A stretch of DNA of 64,000 nucleotides from Lactuca virosa (lineage: Eukaryota > Streptophyta > Magnoliopsida > Asterales > Asteraceae): assembly GCA_928212115.1 (NCBI GenBank), contig CAKMRJ010003334.1, positions 27,837,729 through 27,901,728 on the forward strand. The letters are read 5' to 3'. Shown here one piece after another: positions 1 to 12,600 of the stretch; within the stretch, counting starts at the first letter, position 1, and every line of letters starts with the position of its first letter. Below the pieces are notes generated by a model. The model did no database searches. It worked only from the letters and a program-made list of their open reading frames with translations, and was not told where the DNA came from. The position numbers and the translations under genes are program-made.

Positions 1-161
1 AAATGAATAAAAATACATTTCTTCGGAAATGCTTTGATAACGTATTTATCATGTTTTTCTGGGAACAAATTCCGCAAGATTTTTATTAAAAGAAGTACTC
101 TGATTTTTATAAAGCATAAACAAAATCGGTATTTTCTGGCCGTGAAAATGGGGATGTCACA
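1..161 (+). repeat. 3' tail of a family S LTR
   Basis: This stretch is the reverse complement, with scattered differences, of the sequence beginning at 23785, where a solo LTR of the same family starts. It ends GGGATGTCACA, the typical end of such an LTR. The rest of the LTR lies left of the window, so neither its length nor its target duplication can be judged. Confidence 0.75.
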
Positions 162-1017
162 TTTTAGTAGTTAGATAGTGTTGAAATTTGTAAAGTGTAA
201 TTGACATTTGATGATGAATAAAAGTTGTGTTTATTTATGAGTAAAGTGTGGGCTATCTTTTGTCAATCATTTACTATTATTTCTTTTGCATGTTTTGACT
301 TCCAGAATATTTATGTTGTGTTTTACATATTATTCAAATTATCCACAGTCAGTCATATGTTGGAAGTATATATGAATTAAGACTGTCATGAGTTGGTTGT
401 AGAGGTCTAAGATGTTGGACATGGCCTCAACACTCATGAGTGCTCATAAGTTCTGAGTATTGGATTCAACCCAAGCTCGCTGGTATCACTTCATGGAATT
501 TATCTCGAGTGATCGTGAGACGGTAATATCATATAAGTCTTCAAACCTAGAGATATGTCTTGTTGTCTATGAGTTGGTTATACATTGATCGTGCGAAAAC
601 GCATTGGTAACTCGATGTTATAAAACGTGTGTTTGTGTATGATTTAACAAGTAGTAGAACAAACATATGAGTCAAAGTTTATCTGTTCCTTCTTGGATTA
701 GAAGCGATATCTGGGCCCCTCGATGATGTTGTTTTGACCTATGTACCAGGCCCGGTCAGAACTAAGTTGATGTGTTCAATTAAGTTCTATGTCAAACAAA
801 TCGGAAATCGGGAAACAAACTGCTGGACAAAAGTAAGACATTGTTCCATGTATTTGTCCGGCTGATATCTAGAACAGAGGATTATATGATCACTTATCTG
901 AAATGGCGTATCATCATCTTATCAGTTCCGAGAAACCTTGAAAAGAGCTACGATTGCTGATCGGTTCCTGAAGTCATACTTGCAGTTATAGTTATTAGAC
1001 TTATCCAAGTGGGAGAC
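162..1017 (+). other. Non-coding 3' internal region of a Copia-4 family element
   Basis: No coding frame is visible. The stretch ends in the purine-rich AAGTGGGAGAC (about 1007-1017), a good polypurine tract directly before an LTR start, so it is read as the region between pol and the 3' LTR of a plus-strand copia element. The family S LTR tail at 1-161 probably belongs to a separate insertion inside that region. Function beyond plus-strand priming cannot be inferred. Confidence 0.55.
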
Positions 1018-1780
1018 TGTTGGATAAGGTGTCTAAGTCCATAACTATTTCTAGTATGTACTTGACCCGACCCGGCATGGTCCATTTGGGTTGCATGGCA
1101 TCATGCATTTGGATAGACTAAATGAGAGAAATAACACTTGTGGTTTATTAATATATTATAAGTTCTAATATATTAATAGTATTATTTAATTAGTATTGAT
1201 CAAGAATTAATTAAGTGATCAAAAGATGACTAATTAAATATATGGGTTGATTATATAAATCATCCATAACTTGTATAGTGGGCTATAAGGCTCCATGGAT
1301 TATAAAGTTGGGTTAAACCCATTGGATGCTCCATTAAGGCTCCATGGGAGTTACAAACCCATGGGTCATGGAAATGAAGAGTCATGTCACATTAGGGTTT
1401 ACATGGTGTAACCCTAGATGTGACACACTATATAAGGAACATGATACTCACCAAAATCGGTTACACTAAGAACAAGTGAGGGCAAACCGATTTTTACAAG
1501 TGTTATACATTCTCTAAAGTTATTCCACAGCATTTGGTGTTGTGTGAAACATTTGAGGCATCACACTTGGGGTGCTAGGCTCTCAAGGTTTTCAAGGAAT
1601 CATAACAACTACAAGGTATGTAATTCTAGCCATCTTTTATGTTAAAAGTTCCCCATGTATACTAGATAGGATTATGAACCTTGGAAATCATATTTTGCAT
1701 GTATTTTAGACAAATATAGATCCAAGGTTTTCTAGGGTTGCATGTACACTTAGGAGTGTTAGAATGCTCAAAACCCATCA
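1018..1780 (+). repeat. 3' LTR of a plus-strand Copia-4 family element (763 bp)
   Basis: It begins TGTTGGATAAGGTG, preceded by a polypurine tract, and ends AACCCATCA. It matches the LTR at 60765-61581 in its start (TGTTGGAT.AG.GTCTAAGTCC), in the text around 'tgtacttgacccga', and in its end ('agggttgcatg.acac'). The last base abuts the broken coding sequence of Copia-1, so this element inserted into Copia-1. The 5' end and the partner target duplication lie outside the window. Confidence 0.8.
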
Positions 1781-1781
1781 G

Positions 1782-3160
1782 TGGCGTTATCGACTCCAAC
1801 TCGTCTTCATCACTATATAGCTCATCTAGGTTAAAGCCCTCGACAGTGAAACTCATGCCTGGTGTTGCTTTGACCTTCACACTCTTCTCCCACACCCAAC
1901 CTTGTTGTTCATTGAAGACTACATCTCTACTCACATACATTTTCTCAGTGTCTGGATCCAACAATCTATAAGCTTTTGATCCTTTCTCAATTCCCAGATG
2001 AACTAGTCGAATACTTCTTTCATCTAATTTCGCCAAGTGGCCTTTGGCGACCTTCATATGTGCCACACAACCAAACACCCTAAGATGTTCAATGTGTGGT
2101 TTTATTCCAGTCCACATCTCGTATGGAGTTACATCCTTCAAGGCCTTTGTGTGTGCTCTGTTAAGAACATAAACAAAGTGATTTACAGCTTCACCCCACA
2201 GACTATCTGGAATTCTCATAGTGTTTAAGTTACACCTAACCATCTCCAATACTATTCGATTCCTTCTCTCCACAACCCCGTTTTGTTGTGGGGAGAATGG
2301 ATATGTATACTGTCTCTCCAGCCCTGTTTCATTGCAGTATGTGGTGAATTTGTTTGACAGAAATTCACCACCACGGTCAGTCCTGAACATTTTCAACTTC
2401 TCCCCTGTTTCGACTTCCACCTTCCTTCTGAAGTTCTTAAAGACTTCAAAGGCCTCATCTTTTGTCTTTAGCAAATAAACCCACATAACTCTACTATAAT
2501 CATCTACTAGCAACATGAAATACTTGTTTCCTGAGGGTGTAGGGGGTGATACCGGTCCACATAGATCACCGTGAACAAGCTCGAGCTTTTTCTTTGCCCT
2601 GTAACTCGAGTGTGAAGGGAATGGCTTTCTTATCTGCTTTCCAGACAAGCACCCTTCACATGGTTGTGTAGGGATGTTTAATTTTGGCATCCCTTCGATC
2701 ATCTTCTTCTCCGACATATTTTTCACTAAATTGAAATTTATGTGACCCGTTCTCACATGCCACAGCCACGTTGGATCACTGATTCGAGCAGTTAAGCACA
2801 TTGATCTAGCTTCTTCCAACTCTATCTTGTAGAGTCGATTTGGTGATCTCCTCACTTTCATCAAAAGCTTCCCTGTTGTATCATGAACCCATAGAAACGG
2901 GTCCTTGATCTCGATTTCATCTCCTCCCTCAGCCAGCTGTCCTAGACTTATTATGTTGCTACATAAGTCTGGGATATAATAGACTTCATCAAGCTTTCGA
3001 TGATCACCATTCTTGCATTGAAACACGATTGAACCCTTTCCTTCGATCCCCACCCTTGATTCGTTCCCAAACTTTACATACCCCTAAACTTTTTCATTCA
3101 ACTCACGAAACTTATACTTGTCACCGGTCATGTGATTACTGGCCCCTGTGTCAAGATACC
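1782..3160 (-). pseudogene. Copia-1 protease and integrase, truncated
   Basis: The protease start MWYLDTGASNHMTG with catalytic D-T-G lies in a frame different from gag, and a TAG follows about 23 codons later (near 3086), so the frame is broken twice. The main open stretch (3053 downward) carries the GAG-pre-integrase zinc motif (WHVRTGHIN...CEGC) and the integrase core with the D-D-E residues in VHGDLCGP, FRTDRGGEF and QQNGVVERRN. The retroviral-type C-terminal region continues to DELESITP and is cut at 1781 by the Copia-4 LTR. The protein would process the polyprotein and insert cDNA, but this copy cannot make it. Confidence 0.85.
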
Positions 3161-4234
3161 ACATACTTGACCTTTTACTTCATCTTCTTGTGTTCTCAGT
3201 TCTGGGGTTATATTTTCTTCGTTTAAAAACACTTCACCAGCCTCTCCATCATAATGAAACAATGCTAACAGTAGTGCTGGTTCATTGTCCTCTTGTCCAC
3301 AGATCAGGTTGTTCTCATGACTTCTTTCACGTATTGGATTTGGGCATTCCGTTGCATAGTGGCCATACTCCTGACAGTTGTAACATTGAATCTTGCTTTT
3401 ATCTTGATTACTGGACGTGCCTCTTCCTCCATCTTTCTGGTAGTGTGATCCTCCTCTTCCACGAGTCCCACGACCACCACTACCTCTACCTCTTCCTCTT
3501 TCTCTGCCTCGTGCCCGTGAGCCTCCAAACCCTCCTCGGTTTGATTTGGATTTGGAGTCTCCTTCTATCTTCTTTTTGCTTCTCTCTGACCATTCTTGAT
3601 GAGTCAAGAGTAGTTTTCTTTCTTCACTTTCACCGTGCCCCTTTATCCTTTCTTCATGAGCCTTTAACCTCCCGATGACCTCCTCAGTTGTCATTGTTTC
3701 TAAGTCTCCAAATTGCTCAAGTGTTGAAGCAATTTGGAAAAACTTAGTGGATACTGCCCTAAGCAATTTCTTCACTACGTAGGACTCATTCACTGTGTCC
3801 CCCAGTGTACATAAAGTACTCACTATGTTGCTTATCTTGGCAGCAAATTCATCGACTCCTTCCGATTCTTTCATGTTTAAGGATTCAAACTCAGCCTTCA
3901 ATGTTTGGATCCTTGCTGTCTTGACACGATCCGCTCCAAGGAACATCACTTTCAAAGCATCCCACGCTTCTTTAGCTGTCTTTTTCTCGGATAAGGACAA
4001 CAACAGGTCCTCGGGTATCCCTTGGTAGATAGCAGCCAATGCCAACTTATCTTTTTTAACCTCCACAACTGTGTTGGCTGTTCTGGGTTACACTGCATCC
4101 CAAACTCCTTGGGCTTGCATGAAGACTCTCATTTTTATAGCCCATACAGAGTAATTTCTTCTTGACAACATCGGGTAGTGAAAAGTGATCTGGCCTTCCT
4201 TCTCCCCATTTCCATTTCCATTGCTTCCTGACAT
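3128..4234 (-). pseudogene. Copia-1 gag
   Basis: Capsid-type protein of Ty1/copia. It starts MSGSNGNGNGEKEGQ at 4234, followed by the UBN2-type gag core (YPMLSRRNYSVWAIKM, then KLALAAIYQGIPEDLLLSL). An in-frame TAA at 4088-4090 interrupts it after QGVWDAV; the same frame then stays open to 3128. The C-terminal part has an arginine-glycine-rich stretch and a CCHC zinc knuckle, CYNCQEYGHYATEC, for RNA binding. The frame closes in the protease region because of a frameshift. The nonsense codon most likely arose from a GAA. Confidence 0.85.
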
Positions 4235-4271
4235 CTCTTCACAAGATTGGTACTTTGGCATGCAGCAACCA

Positions 4272-4290
4272 GGCTTTGCTCTGATACCAA
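4272..4290 (-). promoter_or_regulatory. Copia-1 primer binding site
   Basis: Minus-strand TTTGGTATCAGAGCAAAGCC contains TGGTATCAGAGC, the complement of the 3' end of plant initiator tRNA-Met, immediately inside the LTR that starts at 4292. It primes minus-strand cDNA synthesis and fixes the element's orientation. Confidence 0.8.
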
Positions 4291-4291
4291 A

Positions 4292-4618
4292 TGTTAGTTT
4301 TTCACAAGCTTTCAACTAAAGAAAACAATTCAAAATGGAGAAAACTACAGAAAGATATTAGGCAAAATGTTTCTCACTACTTCTTGACTCAAAACAGAGG
4401 ATAATCAAACGTACATAATGCCTTGGCTTTTAAAAGGAAAAATGCAGAAAAATAAGGAACTAATTTCCACTAAGCCTATGACTCGGTCTTTCAAACCCAC
4501 ATGGTTTGATTTATTCCAAACTCCTAATTAAGAAATAAAAACGTGCAACTAAATGGCTAAATTGTTTCTGAATTACATCATCATTATCTCATCAGAATCA
4601 GACCTTCCTAGAGCAACA
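4292..4618 (-). repeat. Copia-1 5' LTR (about 327 bp)
   Basis: The inner edge is set by the primer binding site. The outer edge is inferred from the TG...CA rule: plus-strand TGTTAG at 4292 and GCAACA ending at 4618. The second LTR is not in the window, so the outer edge could be off by some bases. Confidence 0.6.
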
Positions 4619-7600
4619 TGCATGGCTTTATTTGATCCAAGGAAAAATCTGAAACAACAAATTGATAAAAATGGAAAAGATTAATAGTTTCTTTTATCAA
4701 ATATATGTGTGGATAGCTTATAAAAAAGTGCTAAATGTTTGTTATATGTTACCTGCTTGTGGATTTAAGTTGCTCCCTGAACTGCTTGAACTTGAGATTC
4801 CTCATGTTTTCAAAGCTAAAAACATATATGGAATTATATTGTTCCACAACTTTACGAATGGAGCTCAATATTTTCTCTTTATGCTCTCTCTCCATGTCTT
4901 CTTTGTATTTGACAATGTCACTACATTCAATCCCATATGTATTTTTTTTAAAATAAACAAAAGAAATAGTCCAAGCTAAGATTTTTATAAAAAATTAACA
5001 CTTGATATGATGCTTTCAGAAATCCAGTGTCCAACATTTTCCGCTCTGTGCAAATGCAACTACACCTAAAGAACTACAAGCAAATTAAGATATTATTCAT
5101 CTTGGCAATCTACAATCTCCATTAATATCAATGAACTTGAATGCAATATCCAGACGCTAGTATTGTATATATGTTATTAATATATAAGAACCGATTACTA
5201 TTGCTTGATTTTGATTACGTCATAAATCCTATTGATCACATGATTCAACCAACAAAAAGAACAGTCGATTCTTAACAAATGAAGCTAGACTAAAAACGTA
5301 AACATGAATCAAATAAGCTCTCCTACTATAATTCCTAAATCTGAAATGCAAGCAACTCTCAGTAGAAACTTATTGGCACACACTTTCCATATACTATTTA
5401 AATCAAATCCATCATTCTTATGAAAAATAAAAAACAAATTAGTTCCAGGAATACGTAAAATGTAAGCACGTACTTTACCTGCCTGATCTTTCTTGGATTC
5501 AGACCTGATACCTGACCTAATCTTTAAGTCTGAAATTTACAGCAAAAATTATACCCCTCTTTGTCATTAATGAAAATTATATTAAAAACTTGACTAATAG
5601 TTGAGAAATGGTAGCTTGAATTGAAAATATTTGAAGGGAAATTTTTTTTTATCTGAATGCACGATAAATAGGGTGATTATGGTAAATGAAATCAACGAAC
5701 TGCATTGCAAATCTAGAGACATATAGAAGTTAGGTGATGGTAAATGAAATGAAATTGATATGAAAAGTTGAAAACATTTATATTAAATTCCTGATGTCCT
5801 TTGTTGATTCAAGCTACCACTTGCTCAAACAAAATAGAAATGAACTGTTGATGCCTTCATTTGTAATTTGAAATAAATTCCTAATTCAATTAAAACATAA
5901 ATCCAAAATTAAAACTGGTATAGAAGAATGAAAAACAAATTAAGGACAAAAATACTCTTAAGATGAGGTATATGAATTATCAATCTCCAGAAGGAAACAA
6001 CTTCACACTACTAAATTTCAATACAAATTCTTCACGAAAAGAATGTTCAAATTGCAAACAGAACCTCCAAAATTCAATACAAAAAAAGGTTGGGTATCAT
6101 TCAGGAGAGAAACACAAATCGAACCAAACAAACCATGATAATAAGTCAAATACTTGATCATTTTAATTTTAGAGTAGAAAATAAAGACAAAAATCAAATA
6201 CAGGTCATAACTAAGAATTTGAATACAAAGTCAGAAATTCCAAATTCTCATAAAACTAAAACACAGTCAGAAATCTAAAATCCTCATAAAATTCAACAAT
6301 TCATCTACAAACTCAGAAACTCAAACTACATTTACAAAACCGAATTTCATTTATAGAATCAGAAATTCAGTTATAAAACGAAATCAAGACAAAACACGCA
6401 ACAGTTACGTGATCAATTTGGTAAAATGAGGCGTGAAACGGTGTACCCATACATTCTTACGAAATTAGAAATTCGTATCATACACCCATACATTCTTACA
6501 AGTTATAAAGAGTCAAGAGTCGACAATTACATGAACAACTTGATCAAATAAAGGAATCGTGATTATTTGAAAATGTTAAAAAAAGAAAAAAGAAAAAAGA
6601 AAAACAGAAACAAAAAAACAAAAAAACATAAATACATGATGAATTTCTTTTAATTATCTTAAACAATAACTAGGTGAGTGACCCAGCGTCGGATGTGAGA
6701 TTTATTTTTCAGTTTATTCTCTGTAACGTCAGCTCTTAAAAGGTAACAAAATAAACAAAGTTTAGAACATCTATGGAGAATAAGCAGATCGCATTTATGG
6801 AAAGAGTTGTAGACAACGCTGATGTTCTGCAACGAAGAGTTCAAAGTAATCAGAGAAATTATGGAAGTCGATGGCGGTAGGAGTATTCGTAGGGCAGCGA
6901 CATTGCTTGTGGTTTCGTCAGGCCTTGTTTGTTTGTTTGTTTGTTATTTCCGATACCTAGGGTTGAATCTTCGGTGAGGATCCAATGAAGGAAAGAAATG
7001 TTGATTTTTTTAATATCTGGCCGGTAAGTTCCGGATACTAACTTACGGGGAGTGGAATTTGAGTTTGTTCATATTTTTATTTAAATTTTCCTTGCTTACA
7101 CCCTTCTATTTAGAGGGGATGTTGTTCTTACAATAATGGAAAATACGTACCACACTAGGAATTTGTGGAGGTTGTTGATTGTACGCTTGTTGATTCTTAG
7201 GTAATTCATTTTCTTTGTTGTCTCTTAGTTTCTTTTTCTACCAGAACAACAAAGTAAATCCTGTTTCGGTAAAAACCAAGCCCAATGAAACATCCATTTG
7301 TGGATTTCTTTTTTTGTTTTTTGTGTTTTCTCATAGGTTATTGTGAACGTTATGCTTCCCCTCTTCTCATGCTAAATAAATAATAATCTAACAAAAGAGA
7401 CAATCAAGCAAGATGCATAAGAAAATTTACGATTAAATCATGATTCAAACAAATGGATATAGATGTTCGGTTAACCTTGATCCATGATTGACCTTATAGG
7501 ATTTGAATATGTATATATGTTCTTTTGTGTTAATCTAATTCATGAAATTGTTTTAATTGTAGTTTTAATTTTTATCCTCCCTTAGCAACATCTGACCGAT

Positions 7601-9203
7601 GAAATATCAAAAGGCTAATTTCTTACATCTCTATAGTTTCTCACCTGTTTGTGTTATTTTGCAATATTAATATGTTTTTATAATATGACTGTTGAGGTGT
7701 AAACTATTACATTTATTTTGGGGAGATCGCAACTAAAGGTTGTTCTTCTATTTATTTCTTCAATTTGACCATTTGATTTGGGCTATTTTGAAGTATCAGT
7801 AATCACAACTTGCCAATCCTCCCTTCACTGCCCTTGTAATTTGTTTGCTAATGCTTTACTTTTTAACCACAATAACAACATACTTGTAAGCTGTTTACTT
7901 ATTAGGGCATTGTTGAGTCATGTTGAGGGTGCTGGTGAACAAGTGGTATACTCTTGGTATGTCTCTATTTCTCTCACGTACCAAAATTGAGGCGAGTAAT
8001 ATTTCTTGTACTCTATTTTAGTTGGGACTTTTGTGTGTGTTTTATGGATATGTTTGAAGAATTACAGGTTGCTTCAGTTTTTGTTATTTTTTTATGTTTG
8101 CGGTAATTCTTTACTTGATGTGTTATCATGTTTATGAATTGCATTGTGATTAGGCAATATTAGGATGCTAATATTGATAAAAATAACTATTAATTTCAAA
8201 AAAAAAAAAAATACAAAGTAGCTATTACACTATTTATAATTTTTAGTTCTTATCATTATCTTTTCTTAATTTTTAATAAAATAGTTTGTTGTGGGTTTGT
8301 GTAGATTGCAATTTTGAATATGGTTATATGGTAATATGGCATGCATTTGAATTGTTTGACAAAATATCTGCACTAAAAGATAAACTAATAACATGGCTAA
8401 AAGTTGAAAAAAATACACTCCAATGGCTGGGTACCGATGTAAATGTCACCACATAGGTATCCAGAAGTTACTTACGGCTTGAAAGAATCTTATTCGCGTT
8501 CTGATTTCATCGGTTGCCTGATTTCCAGTGTTGTACCGAAAACAGTAATGGAGGAGATGCCCAACAGGCTACCCTGATGCATTGAGGAGCTATTTGGCTG
8601 ATATCTCTTTCTTCATTGGTTATAGAATTGTGACATTTATTTTCTTCTGTGTTCATGGTGATCATGTTAAGTTTAAGGAGCGATTGCTTATGCTAGACAC
8701 ATATCAATATGCCACCATATTTCCCCTGGTACGTTTTCTTTTGTACTTGAAAAATATGGAAACTAATGTTATTGAGAATTCTAATAATGTTGTTTTCCTT
8801 CTTTTGGTTATTAAAAATAGCAAGAAAGAGAAAAACTCATATTTTCATAACTTATCTTCTGTGAGTATGATCTCAGCTTGTGGCTTTTTAATAAGTTAAA
8901 AATTTTATATTTTGATAGACAACAAGATTTGTAGATCTCCGACTTCTCTTGTTAATCATGTAGAAATTGTTGTCATACAACTTGGTGTCTCTGTTATTGT
9001 TATTGGTTGGTTCAATTCTTATACATTAGATTTCTTTGGGAGGCTCAATATATATGTATGAAAACACATCGTTAAAATGTTCCATTTTGAAAGTTTTATC
9101 GGCCTATTTTACTTCATTCTCTGTTGTTTTGTAGTTTTTTCAAATTGATTGTTCTTTGCTACATATCTAGACCAACATATCTAGACCAACAAGTACTGGA
9201 TAA
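4619..9203. other. AT-rich region without a recognised gene
   Basis: All open frames are short and lack family motifs. Visible details are a long A/G-rich run near 6580-6630, a GTTT microsatellite near 6926, a poly-A run near 8199 and a tandem copy of 'atatctagaccaac' near 9163-9191. The stretch 8400-8740 is a little less AT-rich and might contain decayed exons, but no protein was recognised on either strand. Confidence 0.5.
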
Positions 9204-9345
9204 TGTTGGAATCTTAAGTCATCATTTCTCTCTACCCATGTCTTCCACTCCTAAAAGCTTAACACAATTTCTGGAACAAAGCAGGGGACATCATCAAAGA
9301 GTGGTTGGGTCTCTTTGCTTGTTTAATATTATAAGCTTACTCCAG

Positions 9346-9394
<49 letters not shown>

Positions 9395-9533
9395 CATATA
9401 TCGAGCTATGAACATGCAGAGCAACACAAAACACATTGTAAACCAATTGGTTTTTGAGTGATATTTCCAATTATAAATCAAAGAGATATTTTGATATATT
9501 TATCTGTGTTTTTTTTACAATCTCAATACTAGA
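9204..9533 (+). repeat. Copia-2 5' LTR (330 bp)
   Basis: Begins TGTTGGAATC and ends ATACTAGA, followed by the tRNA-Met primer site. It is longer than the 3' LTR mainly because its TA run (9348-9393) is about 46 bases instead of 24. Confidence 0.9.
9348..9393. repeat. (TA)n microsatellite inside the 5' LTR
   Basis: About 23 TA units. The matching run in the 3' LTR (14025-14048) has about 12. It lies about 140 bp into the LTR and could act as, or overlap, a TATA promoter; that is inference only. Confidence 0.9.
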
Positions 9534-9535
9534 AT

Positions 9536-9549
9536 TGGTATCAGAGCTC
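9536..9549 (+). promoter_or_regulatory. Copia-2 primer binding site
   Basis: TGGTATCAGAGCTC, two bases inside the 5' LTR, is complementary to the 3' end of initiator tRNA-Met and primes minus-strand cDNA. Confidence 0.85.
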
Positions 9550-9605
9550 AAGAACTGGGGCTTGAATTCATACCTAGGTGATCAAGAAGGACACCAGTAA
9601 AAGAG

Positions 9606-12600
9606 ATGTCAGACAAAGAAGGAGAAGGTGGTGATGCTGGTCAGGCTCCGGTGAAACTCAAGGAGGTCGGAACAACCACTGTGGCTTGCCCGATGTTGAA
9701 TTCCACAAATTACACCGTATGGTCCCTGCGTATGAAAGTCGTACTCAGAATTCATAAAGCCTGGACCATAATCGATCCAGGAGAAGAGAAAAATGATGAA
9801 AAGAATAACCTGGCAATGGGGCTATTGTATCAGGCAATCCCCGAAGCCCTAATCATGCAAATAGGAGATGTCGATGAATCAAAAACCCTGTGGGAATCGA
9901 TTAAAGCTCGATACGTCGGAGCTGATAGGGTAAAGGAGGCGAGACTGCAAACATTAAACACCGATTTCGATCGGTTGAGAATGATCGAGACAGAGTCAAT
10001 TGACTCGTTCGCCGGAAAACTCTCCGGTTTGGCTTCGAAATCTGCCTCACTTGGTGAAACAATTGACGAGTTGAAGCTTGTGAAGAAGCTTCTAAAGGTT
10101 GTTCCCAGGCGATTCATCCATCTGGTGGCATCCCTCGAGCAGGTGCTCGATCTGAAATCCGTTGGCTTCGAGGACGTAGTCGGACGTCTGAAAGCGTACG
10201 AGGAGAGAATAAGGGAGGCAGATGACATCGGAGAAGGAGGCGCGAAGGTGTTGTTTGCCTCGAGATCGAGTGGTAGCTCGAGCAGCGGCAGTGGCTGTGG
10301 CTCTTCAGGTGGATCGACAGAGTCGAAGGGGAAATGGGCGAAATCGGGTGAAGGTGGGGGGGTTAATCGGAACAGATCCGGGTCGGGTGGAGGATCCGGG
10401 TCAGCAGGACCCAGTGGGTCAGGCCCAAGAGGAAACCGGCCCAGTTCGGCCCAGAACCATAATAAGCCCAAAAACAAGCCCAATTCTAATTCGGACTCAA
10501 ACCGAAACCCGAAAAAAGATCTGTCGAAGATTATATGCTACAGATGTGATAAGTCGGGCCATTACGCCTCCAAATGTCCGGACAGAACCCAAAAATTCCA
10601 AGAAAGTAATTTTACTGAACACGACGATGCCGATGAAACAGTATTTCTAAACGAGTCCGTATTTTTGAACGAAGAGAAGGTGATACCGTCTCGATACAAC
10701 TCACAAGAAAACGATGTGTGGTATTTGGACAACGGGGCAAGTAATCACATGACGGGAAATCGTTCATTTTTCTCCGAACTCGACGAAGGAATAACCGGAA
10801 AGGTCAAATTCGGTGATAATTCGTGTGTCGAAATAAAAGGGAAAGGCTCAATTGTTTTCCAAGGAAAATCGGGACAACAACGATTGATAACGGAGATTTA
10901 TTTCATTCCGGATTTGAAAAATAATATTTTCAGTCTCGGACAAGCAACCGAAGCCGGGTGCGATATTCGGATGAAAGACAACTATTTGACAATGCATGAT
11001 GCCGACAACTGCTTGTTAATGAAGGTACAAAGAACTCCAAACCGCCTTTATAAAATACAGTTGCCCATTGGAGTACCTATTTGCCTTCATACAAGACTGA
11101 GTGAAGACACGTGGCGCTGGCATGCAAGACTTGGACACATCAATTTCGAGTCAATGAAAAAGATGTCCAAGAAAGGTCTAGTCAAAGGGTTACCCCATTT
11201 TGACAGTGAAAATCAATTGTGTGAATCTTGTTTGGTGGGCAAGCAAACAAGAAAGTCATTTCCATTAATGACGACGTACAAAGCAACACGGCCATTGGAG
11301 CTAGTTCACGGTGATTTATGTGGTCCGATAACACCGTCAACGAAGGGTCAAAATCGGTACATTTTCACACTAATTGACGATTTTTCACGGTATATGTGGA
11401 TTTTTCTCTTAAAAGAGAAAAATGAAGCGTTTTTACACTTCAAAAAATTTAAAGCTTTGGCGGAGAATGAGCTCGGAAAGTCTTTAAAGGTGTTTCGAAG
11501 TGATCGAGGAGGTGAGTTTACTTCGCTCGAGTTTAATTCCTTTTGTGATATAAATGGAATCAAACGCCAACTTACCGCCCCATATTCACCACAACAAAAC
11601 GGTATTGTGGAACGAAGAAACAGAACACTTATGGACATGACACGAAGTATCATGAAGGCGATGCATGTTCCAAACTACCTATGGGGAGAAGCGGTAAAAC
11701 ATTCCACAAACCTGATCAACCGTGTTTACACAAGAGTACTTGGTGATACAACTCCGTACGAGAAGTTGTATAAAAGAAAACCTAATTTGGAGAACGTACG
11801 CATCTTTGGGTGTTTAGCGTATGCAAAAGTTGAACCGGTAAACATGAAAAAATTGGATGCAAGATCAAGACCATTGGTTCATCTTGGTTCTGAACCGGGT
11901 ACAAAAGCCTATCGGTTATTTAACCCGGTTACACAAAAAATAATCGTAAGTCGAGACGTTATTTTTAATGAAACCAAAAGATGGAATTGGGTTAACGAAG
12001 CTACACCTGACAATGAAGAACCAACATCATTCATAGTACCATGGGATTTACCGGAAGATGAGGCAAACAACAACCAAGGAAACGATGTAAACAACGAACC
12101 AAACGAATCGGATCACGAGATTGAAGACGGAGTGGAGGTACAAGAAAATGAGCAACCAAGTCCGATCAACAACAACGTGAACAATGTTCAAAACCAAAGG
12201 CCCACAAGACAAAAGGTGCTTCCAATTCGATTACGAGATTATGTACTTTATGTTGATGAAATTGAAGAACTTCTCCTAGCAACCAATGACGAGCCGGTAT
12301 CGGTTGAAGAGGCGAAGAAAGAACCAGAGTGGGTCAAAGCCATGAATACAGAAATCAATTCGATCAACAAGAACAATACTTGGTCTCTCGTAAACAAACC
12401 TATGGGGGTGAAGCCCATTGGACTCAAATGGGTGTTCAAGCTGAAGAAAAATGCAGATGGCACCATAAACAAACACAAGGCGAGGTTGGTTGCTAAAGGG
12501 TACGTACAACAACCTGGTATTGACTTTCAAGAAGTATTTGCTCCGGTAGCTCGCATCGAAACCATACGGTTTCTCATTGCCTTAGCCGCTACCAATGGAT

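Larger units (their letters stand above)
1782..4618 (-). mobile_element. Copia-1, truncated Ty1/copia retrotransposon
   Basis: Reading on the minus strand: LTR 4618-4292, tRNA-Met primer site, gag, protease and integrase, then an abrupt end at 1781 where a Copia-4 family LTR begins. Reverse transcriptase, RNase H and the second LTR would lie left of the window, beyond the inserted element. Domain order (protease before integrase, reverse transcriptase after) is that of Ty1/copia. At least one frameshift and two nonsense codons make it defective. Confidence 0.85.

Noticed and set aside
4272..4290. Sequences like GGTATCAGAGC as pieces of tRNA genes
   Set aside because: They are only 12-18 bases long, always next to LTRs, and are primer binding sites; no cloverleaf is present.
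8400..8900. Possible exons upstream of Copia-2
   Set aside because: The frames change every few codons and give no recognisable protein; mentioned only as a place to search.
9348..9393. Open frame across the TA repeat (95 codons, YIYIYI)
   Set aside because: Low-complexity translation of a microsatellite inside an LTR.
9830..10483. 217-codon proline/serine-rich open frame on the minus strand
   Set aside because: It is the antisense shadow of the Ser/Gly-rich gag linker of Copia-2.
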